A program made the position numbers and the translations under genes. A DNA stretch of 64,000 nt from Bin80 sp965220935 (GTDB lineage Bacteria; Bacteroidota; Rhodothermia; Rhodothermales; Bin80). Below the pieces are notes generated by a model that was given only the letters and a program-made list of their open reading frames with translations, had not been told where the DNA came from and made no database searches. Of the stretch, positions 28,513 through 38,760 are shown in pieces. The DNA is taken from the NCBI GenBank assembly GCA_965220935.1, contig OZ244857.1, positions 930,001-994,000 of the forward strand, given 5' to 3'. How positions within the stretch are numbered: position 1 is the first letter of the stretch; every line of letters starts with the position of its first letter.

Positions 28513-30671
28513 CTGAAGTTAACCCTATTTTCAATTTCCAGAAGGTTCAGTATTTCCAGAGAATTTGAGAATTTTTGACTACAATCTGGAGGATTATCTG
28601 CCAGAAATATGCTTCAGTCTGACGAACCGGTCACTCAGGAGAGTTTGATATTCAGGAGTTTTAGCGCCTTCATTTGGGTCGGATTGTAATCCTCAAACAA
28701 GGTCACTTCGGGAGAATTATCGGTTGTGATTTTCGGAACGCCCACTACACGACTCAACCCAGACAAAGTTTTCATCACCGACTCATAACTCATGGCGGTT
28801 TCGTCATCTGATGTCGTCTTGCTTTGCGCTTTCTCTTTGGCTTCATCTGAGCGTTTGGCTGGCGAGACCATATCTTTTCTTTGCGCTCTCTTGAGTTGCA
28901 AGTCATCTTCTAACATGGGCGCGAGCTTCTGACGGAGGTGGTACTCTACATAATAGGCCAACATACACAAAAAGATATGCGCAATAACCCGATGTTCATT
29001 GCGATGATGAATCGGGCGTACGCGCAACGACATGGATTTCATAGTTCTAAATGCCCATTCTACCGAAGATAAACGCTTGTAATCGGAGACTAATGTCTCG
29101 GGGGCCTTTTTCACACTTGACCGAATCGCATACACGCCGTCCAAGAGTTCGGCTTTTTTAATCGCTTGTTCATTGCGGCTATAGGTAAAATGTCCCTCCT
29201 TAATGTCGTCCAGATTGTAGAACCGCTTTAATTTGTGTTTGCCCACAACCTTCTGGACGCGCATGCCAATTTTGGCTTCGTTTTTTAATCGGCACGGCGT
29301 CGCCGTGATGGCTTTGATCATCTTGTTAAGTCCCTCATCCGCTTTGTCCAACAACGCATCCCGTGTTTGCTTACTCTTGGCCGCTTGTAAGGGGTTCTTG
29401 CACAGAATCAGGGTTTCATCTGGATATAAATCACACTCTAGTTCCACCAGATTCTGCTGATCAAATAAACTCATCTGAATTTCCTTTTGCTCTATCACTT
29501 CACGCATTTCCTCTTTCCGACGCTCCTCTTTTTCCTGGTGATCTACCACCTTTCGGATCTCCCCCTTTTGCATACCCGTGATCCAATCCAGCCCCACAGG
29601 CATGATCTCCTCTTTAATCTGCTTCTGCTTCAATAACCCCCGATCTCCAACCAATATAACATGCTTTAATCCAAAGGATTCTTGAATCTTAGTGATCTGA
29701 CATCCAAGCGTTGCAGTATCGGCGGTATTGCCTGGAAAGACCTCTACCGAGACGGGGCGTCCCTCTGCATCGGTGATCAGCCCATAAACGACTTGTTTTT
29801 TGCCTTTTTTCTTATCTCGGTTATGGCCAAACTCCGCGAAGAAATTTTTCTCCCCTTCCACATAACTACTGCTGACGTCATAGAGTACCATCCCCCCTTC
29901 TGTCAAATGCCGTTTGGCTAATGTGCACTCAATGTCGGCTTTGCACTTGGCCAGCTGATCCATGGCTTCATACAAGTCATCCTGATCAACGTACTTGAGG
30001 TTCAGTTCTTCGTTGAGGGTATCGGCAGCGGTCTCTTGATTGAGCATGGTACTGGTCTGGAGTTTGCTGGCCGGGTCTAACACGCGGGCGGCAATCATCC
30101 CAAGCACCAGGCGACGAAAGCGTGAGTTCTTTGGGGCAATCAGGTCATGGATCTTGAGTTGGGTCATCATGCCCAGGACTGCAGCCACATGCCCGTGGGG
30201 TTTGCTACTGCGAATCTCAAAGGCGTCTTTGATGGTTTTGACCGCCGTGCCACCTTTCAAGAGGATGCGAATGCCATCAATGATAGGCTGAGGGAGACGG
30301 GTAATATTGGAGATGGTCGTTTTGACGACTTTGTTACCAACGCGAGTAGAGGTTCGGATGAGCCAGGTTGGTTTAGAGTTACGGTTCGGAATTTGAGAGA
30401 CGTACATGGGTACATAAAGAGTTTGATTATATCTAAATATACGACAAAAACCTATATAAATATGCAAAATAAAAAATTTATTTTAAATAAAATACATGGG
30501 CACACACATTTAGAGAATAAAAACCAAAAAAACCACCGAAAATCGGCTAAATCAGACGTTTAAGGGGACAAAATGCCAATATCAGGGCAGAAATTGGCGC
30601 AGATCAAGAGAAAATAGAGATGCGTTGAACTAAAATAGGCCTATCTCAGGTGAAAATAGGGTTAACTTCAG
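28513..30671 (-). mobile_element. IS1634-family insertion sequence, copy 2 (complete, no target duplication)
   Basis: A 2159-base element, same length and same 21-base inverted repeats (28513-28533 and 30651-30671) as copy 1. Flanking hexamers differ (TTAAAC at left, ATATAC at right), so there is no exact target duplication. It sits at the truncated 5' end of tnpB. Loss of the duplication plus loss of the tnpB N-terminus suggests a deletion or recombination beside the right end. Confidence 0.95.
28635..30407 (-). CDS. IS1634-family transposase (copy 2)
   Basis: Same 590-residue product as copy 1 apart from about five substitutions visible by eye (for example IDGIRILL for IDGIGILL, KLQTS for KLRTS, QQNLV for QQDLV). 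All DDE residues are intact. Start chosen as for copy 1, with 20 further open codons upstream. The near-identity shows recent duplication. Confidence 0.93.
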   Translation of the reverse strand: MYVSQIPNRNSKPTWLIRTSTRVGNKVVKTTISNITRLPQPIIDGIRILLKGGTAVKTIKDAFEIRSSKPHGHVAAVLGMMTQLKIHDLIAPKNSRFRRLVLGMIAARVLDPASKLQTSTMLNQETAADTLNEELNLKYVDQDDLYEAMDQLAKCKADIECTLAKRHLTEGGMVLYDVSSSYVEGEKNFFAEFGHNRDKKKGKKQVVYGLITDAEGRPVSVEVFPGNTADTATLGCQITKIQESFGLKHVILVGDRGLLKQKQIKEEIMPVGLDWITGMQKGEIRKVVDHQEKEERRKEEMREVIEQKEIQMSLFDQQNLVELECDLYPDETLILCKNPLQAAKSKQTRDALLDKADEGLNKMIKAITATPCRLKNEAKIGMRVQKVVGKHKLKRFYNLDDIKEGHFTYSRNEQAIKKAELLDGVYAIRSSVKKAPETLVSDYKRLSSVEWAFRTMKSMSLRVRPIHHRNEHRVIAHIFLCMLAYYVEYHLRQKLAPMLEDDLQLKRAQRKDMVSPAKRSDEAKEKAQSKTTSDDETAMSYESVMKTLSGLSRVVGVPKITTDNSPEVTLFEDYNPTQMKALKLLNIKLS

Positions 30672-30919
30672 ATATACCGATGGTGTGCACTGCATTACGG
30701 ATTTGGGTACAAAATCCATTCTCAGAGATAATCAATTGATTTAGAGTTAAATGATTTAGTCGGTAACACTTGGATGAGTTTTCAGAGATAATCCCATAAC
30801 ATGAGAGGGTGGGGGCAGTGTTAAAGGCTGGAACATATTCGTCAATGATTGAATTTATAGACTTAATGATTCATCGGATTGAAATAGAACCATGATAATA
30901 TTATGTGGCACAAGCACTC

Positions 30920-31200
30920 TTAACTTTTCCTGTTAATGATCTCCTCATATTTGGTTTGATTGATAACACATGAAACGAATTCTTCAAATTGTTTTCTGTG
31001 AAGGTTTACCTGTTTTGTCATTTTTAGAACCAAATAATCGCTCAAATCCTTAGGATGACTATCGTGACTCAAACGAGTTCGTATCTTGGATAAATCTCCA
31101 TTATATTTTGGTAGACTAATACAATATGGTGGCCCTTTTTCCTTTGCAGGAATCCCTTCCTCAGCAAGGCAGATACTACCTTTCGCTTTGATAAAGCCAT
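30920..31200 (-). pseudogene. HicA-like toxin, frameshifted
   Basis: The ATG at 31200 gives MALSKRKVVSALLRKGFLQRKKGHHIVLVYQ, the HicA double-stranded-RNA-binding-like fold with KGF and the conserved His of G.HH. The frame then changes near 31105 (an A-run one base short) and continues as NGDLSKIRTRLSHDSHPKDLSDYLVLKMTKQVNLHRKQFEEFV, the T.LSH / M.KQ C-terminal part of a longer HicA-related family. It begins 2 bases after the stop of the presumed antitoxin. As read the product would be truncated. Confidence 0.65.
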
Positions 31201-31202
31201 TG

Positions 31203-31673
31203 TTAAATGAGTCGGTAAGTTTCCATGAGATGTTTTCTGAGTTGTAATGCACCTTGTGTCATTTTCTGGGTGTTTCCCAGTACATAGAGTTCCCATGAAA
31301 TCACTAGGACTGCCTCAAATGCATCTTTGATTTCCTCCAGAGATTCTTCTGTAATTGACATTTCCAAATCTTCAGAATCAATCGTTAGATAATTACCACA
31401 TTCCGATCTAAGAGCATTCAACACAGTGCATTCTCGCCGCACGAGGTCCGTATCTGAATCAAATGGCACATTATTAATGACAATTCTCGATTCTGTTGAA
31501 TTTCCCAACTCGTGTAAAATTATAGTTCCTGAACTCTCTGGACTGGATTTGTCGGCCTTCAGTGGATTGAAAAGATCCAGTGAAACATCTTCAGGATGCT
31601 CGGAGGTAGCAACACTGGTATTATTTCTACTCTTCTGGTTAGGAGCCGATGTCTTTTGTGAATAAATACTCAT
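31203..31673 (-). CDS. Probable antitoxin partner of the HicA-like toxin
   Basis: 156 residues, acidic and Ser/Thr-rich at the N-terminus, then a structured half (TIILHELGNSTESRIVINNV, EESLEEIKDAFEAVLVISWELYVL). I do not recognise the family and it does not look like HicB. The antitoxin call rests only on position: it lies directly upstream of and nearly abuts the toxin. No DNA-binding motif is evident. Confidence 0.45.
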   Translation of the reverse strand: MSIYSQKTSAPNQKSRNNTSVATSEHPEDVSLDLFNPLKADKSSPESSGTIILHELGNSTESRIVINNVPFDSDTDLVRRECTVLNALRSECGNYLTIDSEDLEMSITEESLEEIKDAFEAVLVISWELYVLGNTQKMTQGALQLRKHLMETYRLI

Positions 31674-32156
31674 TAGTATATCTGAAGGGTTGTTAATAAT
31701 GTACAGCGAATTTTACTTTGACCATTCATTTTAGTTCAAATATTACTCTTTGCAGTGTAATCATAGAATCGCAAGGTCAGGGGCGGGGAACTTCAAGTGT
31801 CCATTAGCAATTCCAATCGTATCTCTTTGGCATCAGGTCAGTATCCATTAGATCATTGAATCCGTGTTTTTCAGATAGAGTGGGAGATTTTCTTGGATGC
31901 GATTGTCAGGATGGATCATGTGGTTTGAACGAGACATGAATCCCGTTTGGCCCCATTATAACCTTATTCTCAACTGTAAGAATGTCATTATATATGCTTC
32001 AGCGTCGCAGTTCACTCTTAATCATAAAGTATCAAGAAGAAGTATAACCAGCACCGAGTAAGTGACTCAATTTGTCTTAGTGTGAGATGCTCTTATCTCA
32101 AAGGAATGTGCACTGAAACCACATCCATCGTATGAACAACGATTCTTGAAGGAACT
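31674..32156. other. Intergenic stretch without a supported gene
   Basis: About 480 bases between the antitoxin and the intron-like segment. Stops in all frames. I see nothing assignable. Confidence 0.45.
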
Positions 32157-32420
32157 GTGTGCCACGAATATACAAGGAGGTGAGTCAATGACTTAACAAA
32201 CTGTATGAACTGCATGAGGGTAGGCTTCTCTCAACCGCTGTTCAAGCGGAGGTTCAAACCGCCCGTAGATGCTGCATTTAAGAGGTGTGGTGGTGAGCGT
32301 GTAGGGAAAAGGCAGGTCTATGAACTTGTTAGGTATGGGTACAGAGTCGAACGAAAGTGAATCATGGATGAGGTGTTGAAAAGAATTTAGACGAGTATCA
32401 AGACTGGGGTTTCTGTCTCA
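32157..32420 (+). ncRNA. Probable 5' fragment of a group II intron (domain I)
   Basis: The segment has no reading frame but resembles the 5' part of bacterial group II introns. It starts GTGTGCC at 32157 (introns begin GUGYG), has paired G-rich/C-rich arms around 32240-32275, and contains GTCGAACGAAAGTGAA at 32346-32361 followed by ACGAGTATCAAGACTGG, segments I associate with domain I. No intron-encoded reverse transcriptase or domain V/VI is visible downstream; sequence past about 32420 belongs to the transposase relic. Assigned by pattern memory only. Confidence 0.4.
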
Positions 32421-32623
32421 ACTCCAGGGCAAGACTAAGGCTACCAGTCGCACAAAACCTTTACTTGACATTATTGATTTTATCAATAAATCGTTGATTT
32501 TCGTCAAGACCTCATTACATCCTGCGTGACATAAAGATCTATCCATCGCGTCATTACAGGCGTCTAATCGTACAGCATCCAAGTCATCCATCGCCGTGAA
32601 GATGTCTTGAAACGGAGTCATAT

Positions 32624-33935
32624 TTAGGCATCTTGGGAGTATGACTGCACTCCATAGATCCGTTCAAGGTTCCCAAACTCGGCCGCAATTTCCAAGTGTT
32701 TGTACCCTCGCCATATCACTTCAACTCCCGGTGGAAGTCGCTTTTTTCGCTGCTGATATCCCCCTATAACCGCCTGCTGCAAATCGTCAGGACTTGAAAA
32801 ACCATATCTCTTGGCAAAGTGACGCAGGGCACAAATCTGGATCTTGGTAAATAGGATCTCTGCTGATGCATTGGGAACGGTGCGCCCAAGGAATGTCAGT
32901 AACATTAGCCGCCAAGCCATGACCATGTTGATGGTCACTGCACGATGAAGTTTTGTCGCCGAGCGCAACCGTAAGTCCTCCACTTTGCATCCATTTTTCA
33001 GCACGCGAAACAGGTCTTCAATCCACCATCTCAACAGATAATACTCAACCACCTGTTTGGCCTCGTCAAAGGTCCTAACAGGAAGACTCGTCAACAAAAA
33101 CCACTCAAGGGCATCCGAATCCCCAATCTGAATAGCGGTCATCACTCCGCAGGGTAAATCTACCCGACTAAATCGAATCTCCATCAGGGCAACGCGCCCA
33201 TCCCGGTTTAACACTCGCCCCGATTTGACCCTGCGACTCAGTCGCTGGATCGGCATTTCATCTGGCCAACCGACTCCAGCCTCAGAGCTTCCCAAATAGT
33301 TTTTCCCCGTCTGGCAAATCCGATTATGCATCGCACGAACTAATACATCCACACGCCCACCGCGCAGACACCGCTCCATTAGAGAGGCACTGTCGCCCTC
33401 TCGGTCAATGATCACCACCATCTTGGTGGAGCGCCGAATCTCTTTTGCATACACAACGGCATCCTCCCACCGTTGGCGATCAGGATGCTCAACATCGGAC
33501 GATGTATAGCCACAACGCAAAACCCCCAAAGGAAGTCCCACATCGGTGACGGCTAATGTCGCATGGAGACGAATCCCCTCCGCTTCCGAACTCGTCTGAT
33601 TGCGTCCAATCCATCACACGCTGGGCGCGTATTGTAGGTGATCTTGGTTTCATCAATTAAACACAGCACAATGGACTGCCCTCGGATTCGCTTCAATGTT
33701 TGCATGCGATGTGGCGCCAGAATCCGATCTGAGGTGATCGCCTCTGTATCAGGATGGGCAATAAATTGGTAATACCTGTAACGGCAGCACGACTCATTTC
33801 AAGATTCGCTGTGATGGGTTCACCAGGAGAGCGACTCAGCAAACGGACAATCTCCACCAAGCGTTTGACAAACGCTTATGCCCCAAATCAGCCGCTCTAA
33901 ACTCCTGAGCCGCCCACTGATCTCCATCTAACCCA
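32624..33935 (-). pseudogene. Tn5/IS4-like transposase relic
   Basis: Fragments in different frames follow the order of Tn5-like transposases: WAAQEFRAADLGHKRL (about 33916-33870), PITANLEMSRAAVTG then YQFIAHPDTEAI and RIRGQSIVLCLIDETKITY, LHATLAVTDVGLPLG, VVIIDREGD, and the exact Y-x2-R-x3-E-x6-K signature in YYLLRWWIEDLFRVLKNG. The last 918 bases (33541-32624) are one open frame; upstream parts need at least three frame changes. A further 67-codon frame (32621-32418) follows and may be part of the element. Ends were not identified. Confidence 0.75.
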
Positions 33936-34476
33936 CTCCCAATCTCTAAGATCGGATATACGGGCGCAGCAGATAGCCCTAACTGTGCTCGCCATCTAGT
34001 TGGAAACTCATACCACCAGATGGCTTTATTGCTCCAAGGTGGTGCACCAGTAGGCGCGTCCCTTGGTGTGTCCAATCCGATGTAACCCCGCTGCGTGGAA
34101 GCAGACCCCAGAATACAACGGGTCCACACAGGTTTCTACCGCTATGCAGTCCATACGCTTGATACATATCCTTTTTCATCTGCCGCAAAGAACCAGAAAG
34201 AACATGACTGGCCAAGTTCTTACACTGCACCTATGGACGGATTAAAAATCTGATGCCCTTGCAAACTTGCGTTAACGAAAACAATGTGTTTGTCATCTGT
34301 TGCATGATGAGTTTAATCAGTAACTGATAGAGAGTAAAGGTAAAACTTACAGACTGATGTACCAACCATTTTAGCTTGATCAGTAGGTGGCTTGTTTTGT
34401 ACTGTTCACACGGGAGGGAACCAAGTAAAGGGGGGATGGTTCATAAAGTGATCATTGTGCAAACTATTTTAATCTC
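33936..34476. other. Region between transposase relic and AAA gene
   Basis: About 540 bases. The first part may be the remaining end of the IS4-like element (a minus-strand frame at 34230-33979 has no family match). The last 200 bases should include the promoter of the AAA gene, but no boxes stand out. Confidence 0.4.
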
Positions 34477-35622
34477 ATGGCAAAGAAAAAGAATTCCGAG
34501 TTCCGTTTCGGGGCGATGGATCGTGGGGCGACTCCATATTTTCATGGGCGTTCAAGTATTATAATGGATTTTCGGGAAATTCTGTCTAATGTCAAGGCAT
34601 CAAAAAAGGGTACGATTCACCTTATCTATGGGGCCCCTGGATCAGGAAAATCCGCACTGCTTGATCAGTGTAAAACGATTGCCGAAGGTGAGGGATGGGA
34701 TAGTGTCTATATAGGGGTTGATGCACTTTGGGATCCAGACAAATTACTTAACTCGTTGGGTCAGGATCAAACATACTTGGGAACAGAAAGCGTCCATCAG
34801 GTTGGGGTTAAAGGGATTTATTCATGGATTAGAAAACGTACTCGTCCACAGCGCACGGTCAAGAGTATGTTAGAAGATAGAGGCAAGCCATTGTTATTAC
34901 TGCTTGATGAAGCTCAAGTATTGGGATATGAAAATGTGCCCCCTATTGGCCATGAAGTAGATATGCTCGTAGCACTTGATTTTATCCATAATGGAAAGAT
35001 GGCAAGACCTATCGTCCTGCTAGCTGCTGGAGTGGGGACATCATTGCCGGCTTTGGAGGCATTGAATATATCAAGGTTTGGTGACGGCAACACCGTTGAA
35101 CTGGGTGAATTGAGTGAGAAGTCTGCTCGTGCGGTGATTCGCGATTGGATCATTAAAGATGGATTGGCTAAGGGAGAACCAACCGAATGGATTGATGCCA
35201 TAGAGAAAGATACCTACCGGTGGCCACGACATGTACATTCGTATGCGATTCGAGCAGGTAAATATCTGAGAGAAAACGATGGAGTCATGACCTCCGAAGG
35301 GTTGAGGGAAGTCATGGAAAAAGGAATGAGGGGACGAATCCAGTACTACAGGCAGCGCGTTAAAAGTTTTTATGTTGATGAGGTGAAACATTTGGCCAAA
35401 GCCATTTCTGGATACCCCGCAGGTATTGCTTTTGATCGTTTAGATATACTATCACCCTTATCAGGAATTTATGGGGAAGCAGAGGCAAAGAAAATTTTTG
35501 ATCGGTTCATGGAGAAGGGAGTAATTGCAGCCAAAGGGGAGGATGGGTACGTTGTTCCACTACCGTCTATGCACTCATGGCTTATTGATGCGTACGTTAA
35601 AGGAAGAAATAAAGACAAGTAG
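34477..35622 (+). CDS. Orphan AAA-type P-loop ATPase (ORC/Cdc6-like architecture)
   Basis: 381 residues. Walker A YGAPGSGKSALL near 50-61, Walker B LLLLLDEAQVLG near 145-155, sensor-like VLLAAGVGTSLPAL near 185-197, an arginine-finger/lid segment RWPRHVHSYAIRAGKY near 248-263, then a winged-helix-like C-terminus (FDRFMEKGVIAAKGEDGYVVPLPSMHSWL). This matches AAA_16/AAA_22 type ATPases with a winged helix, common in mobile and defence loci. No partner is codirectional and adjacent. The role cannot be inferred. Confidence 0.75.
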   Translation: MAKKKNSEFRFGAMDRGATPYFHGRSSIIMDFREILSNVKASKKGTIHLIYGAPGSGKSALLDQCKTIAEGEGWDSVYIGVDALWDPDKLLNSLGQDQTYLGTESVHQVGVKGIYSWIRKRTRPQRTVKSMLEDRGKPLLLLLDEAQVLGYENVPPIGHEVDMLVALDFIHNGKMARPIVLLAAGVGTSLPALEALNISRFGDGNTVELGELSEKSARAVIRDWIIKDGLAKGEPTEWIDAIEKDTYRWPRHVHSYAIRAGKYLRENDGVMTSEGLREVMEKGMRGRIQYYRQRVKSFYVDEVKHLAKAISGYPAGIAFDRLDILSPLSGIYGEAEAKKIFDRFMEKGVIAAKGEDGYVVPLPSMHSWLIDAYVKGRNKDK

Positions 35623-36145
35623 GTGAACGAGATACAACAGAGTTCCCCTCCAAGCTTGGCTGTGATTGCCCTCTGCCAAAAAAGTTGACCTATCAGATGT
35701 GAAAAAGAAAGATAAAGGCAGGAGGAGTATACCTTGTATGATGAGTGTGATTATGAGTGCTGGTTTGTGTTGACACCCAATCTTGATTATAGTCTTCCAT
35801 TCTCGGAGATGAACGATCATGCCATATTGCCTTTTTTGAAGGATGGATGAATCCTTGCAAGAAGAATAAGGGTTTTAATCCTATCCAGTACTTCATCCAA
35901 CCATCACATGAAAATTCCAATCGATCGAATCCTCCTAGTGTACATTTTACCATCGTTCACTCTGATCGTGATTCTCTATAAAGGCTAATTTTGTAGTGCC
36001 TTTCAAGAATGGTTAAGGTAGGGTGCGAGGAGGAGTGTTGGTCATCAGATTCATTGCCTGAGAACTTTACCTACAAGGTTTTGTCTAAGGATGATGTGAT
36101 GATGTCCAGATACCCTTGATCATTTTAGAAAACGAATCCAAAACC
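35623..36145. other. Intergenic stretch without a supported gene
   Basis: About 520 bases between the AAA gene and the next hypothetical. No frame with family resemblance, RNA gene or clear terminator. Confidence 0.45.
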
Positions 36146-36745
36146 ATGTTACCACAACGCTGTCCAATTTGGCATACTCCTGCGAGGGTTGAAGAATTCC
36201 ATGCGGGGAAAGATTCCTATCATATCTTTTCTCCACGAGTCAATGGTTGTTATGATGTTTCCCAATCTACATCTTTGGACTCATTATACAAACTTGATGA
36301 TTCTGATAAAGCACTCCTTACGACTTGGCTGATTGAACAGCGTTCTGATGGAGTGACAATACCTGAGTTTGGTACTTGGTGTGATACCCTGATACATGAG
36401 CAGGAAGCAATGTCAGATGATCAAAGGTCTGATCATCTGTTACATTACATGAAGAGGTGTTGTCCAGACATTGGAGATCATTTTGAATATCGGATTGACC
36501 CAGATCCAATGTTCAACCATACAGATTGGATACGCTATGTGGAGATGCTTGCATTTTCGCAATCATGGAAATCAACTCAGATTAAGTATTTGATTGATTC
36601 CCTTGTAGATGAAGGATTGCTAAAACGTCACCATGGGATCCGTCCTCCACAGTTCTGTTTGAGTATAACAAGAAAGGGAAATGATGTTTTGAGTTCCTCC
36701 GCGAGAGGTTCGGATAGGCCGTCTATAGGATTTCAGATTCCATAG
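36146..36745 (+). CDS. Hypothetical protein with HTH-like C-terminus
   Basis: About 199 residues from the ATG at 36146 (MLPQRCPIWHTPARVEEFHAG). The start resembles a zinc-ribbon opening (CPxC) in which the second Cys is Trp, and HIFSPRVNGCYDVS replaces an SPrCGG-type second pair, so metal binding is probably lost. The C-terminal half (QIKYLIDSLVDEGLLKRHHGIRPPQFCLSITRKG) looks like a winged helix. I do not recognise the family. It is 181 bases upstream of the sce7726-sce7725 operon and could be its regulator. Confidence 0.6.
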   Translation: MLPQRCPIWHTPARVEEFHAGKDSYHIFSPRVNGCYDVSQSTSLDSLYKLDDSDKALLTTWLIEQRSDGVTIPEFGTWCDTLIHEQEAMSDDQRSDHLLHYMKRCCPDIGDHFEYRIDPDPMFNHTDWIRYVEMLAFSQSWKSTQIKYLIDSLVDEGLLKRHHGIRPPQFCLSITRKGNDVLSSSARGSDRPSIGFQIP

Positions 36746-36926
36746 TCATTGATTCACGTTTTTGACAGACCGTATCAAGCTCTTCTGCGTTTTCAGTATC
36801 TTTGGGTGTTATGAACCGAGAAAGGTTTCGATTCAACAATGAACCGCCAGAATTGCACTGGTGCATGTTTGTCTCACCATTCTCCAATCGATAATACTCA
36901 GGGATTCATCAAATCCAACCCCTATA

Positions 36927-37817
36927 ATGGGTAAAACAAACGAAATTCAGTCCTCTGCAGTAGCGAGGCTTTTTAGTCCAGGAGTCGTAGGAGAGTTAGC
37001 ACGAAAAGGAAGATCACCGCTGTTCATCCGTCTTCTGCGTGAATCAAACCTGATTCAACTGGTTCGTCATACTGTGAATATATACGATCTTTTTGAAGAG
37101 GCTTTTGAATTGTTAAAATGCAAACGACACAGGCATGAATATTCATATAAAGCTGCTTTGACGAATCAAGTACTACTGAGGAATCACTCACTTGAAGAGG
37201 CCTCTCTGCTAACGGAACTCAGAGTCGGTCATTGCAGAGCAGATGTTGTGATTTTGAATGGAACTAGTACGGTGTATGAGATCAAATCAGAAAGAGATTC
37301 GCTGGATCGTCTTCCCAAACAAATCAATGCATTTCGGGAAGTATTTGCCAATATCAATGTGATCGTTGGCGAAAATCATGTCAATGCAGTCCTTGACTCT
37401 GTTGATCAGGATATAGGCGTACTGATTCTTTCAGATGACCACAAGATTGACATCATTCAAGAAAGTAGAGATCAAGCATCCAAAACAAACCCAGTTGCTA
37501 TTTTTGACACGATTCGATTACGGGAATCTGAATTAATCCTCCATGATATGGGTATTTCGGTGCCTGATGTCCCCAATACCCGCCGATATCAAGCGTTACG
37601 TTCATATGTTACCAATCTTCACCCGGTAAAGGTGCATGATTGCATGGTAAAGACACTAACGCAAACAAGAAGCTTAAAATCTCTTGATTCACTGATCAAA
37701 CAATTGCCAAGTAGCCTTCATTCGGCGGTCTTGTCTCTTCGCCTTAGAAAACAAGATCATATTCGCTTAGTTGAATCTATGGAAACATCCGTTAGCAAAG
37801 CCATCACTTGGGCGTAG
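36927..37817 (+). CDS. sce7726-family protein, PD-(D/E)XK-like
   Basis: About 296 residues from the ATG at 36927 (MGKTNEIQSSAVARLFSP). HEYSYKAALTNQVLLRNHSLEEASLLTELRVGHCRADVVILNGTSTVYEIKSERDSLDRLPKQI is the diagnostic sce7726 core with E, D and EIK positioned like a PD-(D/E)XK active site. The C-terminal half is helical. It is followed after 7 bases by the sce7725 gene and then by a RES-domain gene overlapping as ATGA, a tight three-gene unit. Nuclease activity is inferred. Confidence 0.85.
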   Translation: MGKTNEIQSSAVARLFSPGVVGELARKGRSPLFIRLLRESNLIQLVRHTVNIYDLFEEAFELLKCKRHRHEYSYKAALTNQVLLRNHSLEEASLLTELRVGHCRADVVILNGTSTVYEIKSERDSLDRLPKQINAFREVFANINVIVGENHVNAVLDSVDQDIGVLILSDDHKIDIIQESRDQASKTNPVAIFDTIRLRESELILHDMGISVPDVPNTRRYQALRSYVTNLHPVKVHDCMVKTLTQTRSLKSLDSLIKQLPSSLHSAVLSLRLRKQDHIRLVESMETSVSKAITWA

Positions 37818-37824
37818 TTTGTTC

Positions 37825-38760
37825 ATGTATTATCCTTACTTTCGTGGGAAACACTACGAATTAATCACGATTCGTGAATCTGCCTCAACACTTGCAAAAA
37901 GCAACTTTGTGCCCATCATTGAGCCAGTGAGAACACGGCTCTCAGGTCTAGAAAAAGCCTTGGATTCATTGTCTGAACAAGGTGCTAATGCAATTCTTAT
38001 CACCAATCCTCAGATAGGTGATTTCAAAGAAGATCATACAGAGTTAGTAAAATTTTTCAGTGAAAATTGTACTGGTAAGTCAAATTTGATTCAAGGCATT
38101 CTACTTTGCGAAGAGACATCTATTAAGGAAGTAATCCAAATGTGTGATGGGTTTGATCATGATGTTGCACTTATACACAATGGTTTCACTCAGGCTGAGA
38201 ATCTTGGCAATAGTATTAACGGGGATGGAAGAATCAAGACTCATATATTTATCGAAAATCGTTGTGGAAAACTTTATCGAAAACATTTTGAAAATCATCA
38301 AAACAGAATTTTGATTCGAGATGGATTTGAAAATAGACGAAATAGCGATTATCCTACATCTGAATTCTTTTCAGAACTTCATGAAACATATAAGTTTGAA
38401 GGGATGAATGGTTTCGGGGATTTTCTGATTGTAGGCAGTCAATTTAGTGAATCTGGAGGTCCCGCTTATGCAGTTGCCATTCATCTGACTTATATTGATC
38501 AATATAGAGACAGGGAAATGCATATACAGCATTTCATTTCGGATCGGCGAGATACACCAGTTGACCCTGCGGGCAAGTTTTCTGAAGCACTTTCAAAGCT
38601 CATAGCGACAGTCAACGAGAATAGATCTGGCATCCTTACCACATCCGCGGTCGAAGAATTTAAGAATCTACATCAAGAGAATCATTTCTGCGGCCTTGGG
38701 TATGTGAAAAAATTATCGATGCTACACCATATTGAAACGCTGTCACGATACTTGACATGA
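37825..38760 (+). CDS. sce7725-family protein
   Basis: About 311 residues from the ATG at 37825 (MYYPYFRGKHYELITIRESASTLA). The opening YYPYFRGK.YEL.T.RE and NFVPIIEPVR are characteristic of sce7725 proteins, distant relatives of the T4 beta-protein family. ALIHNGFTQAENLG and FGDFLIVGSQFSESGGPAYAVAIHLTYID occur further on. It is always near sce7726-type genes in my knowledge of the family. Function unknown. Its stop overlaps the RES gene start as ATGA. Confidence 0.85.
   Translation: MYYPYFRGKHYELITIRESASTLAKSNFVPIIEPVRTRLSGLEKALDSLSEQGANAILITNPQIGDFKEDHTELVKFFSENCTGKSNLIQGILLCEETSIKEVIQMCDGFDHDVALIHNGFTQAENLGNSINGDGRIKTHIFIENRCGKLYRKHFENHQNRILIRDGFENRRNSDYPTSEFFSELHETYKFEGMNGFGDFLIVGSQFSESGGPAYAVAIHLTYIDQYRDREMHIQHFISDRRDTPVDPAGKFSEALSKLIATVNENRSGILTTSAVEEFKNLHQENHFCGLGYVKKLSMLHHIETLSRYLT

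Noticed and set aside
14209..30677. Composite transposon bounded by the two IS1634 copies
   Set aside because: Each copy would need a shared outer duplication; copy 1 has its own complete TTATAA pair and copy 2 has none, so they inserted separately.
33979..34230. 83-codon minus-strand frame upstream of the Tn5-like relic
   Set aside because: No match to transposase N-termini, which begin further downstream near 33916.
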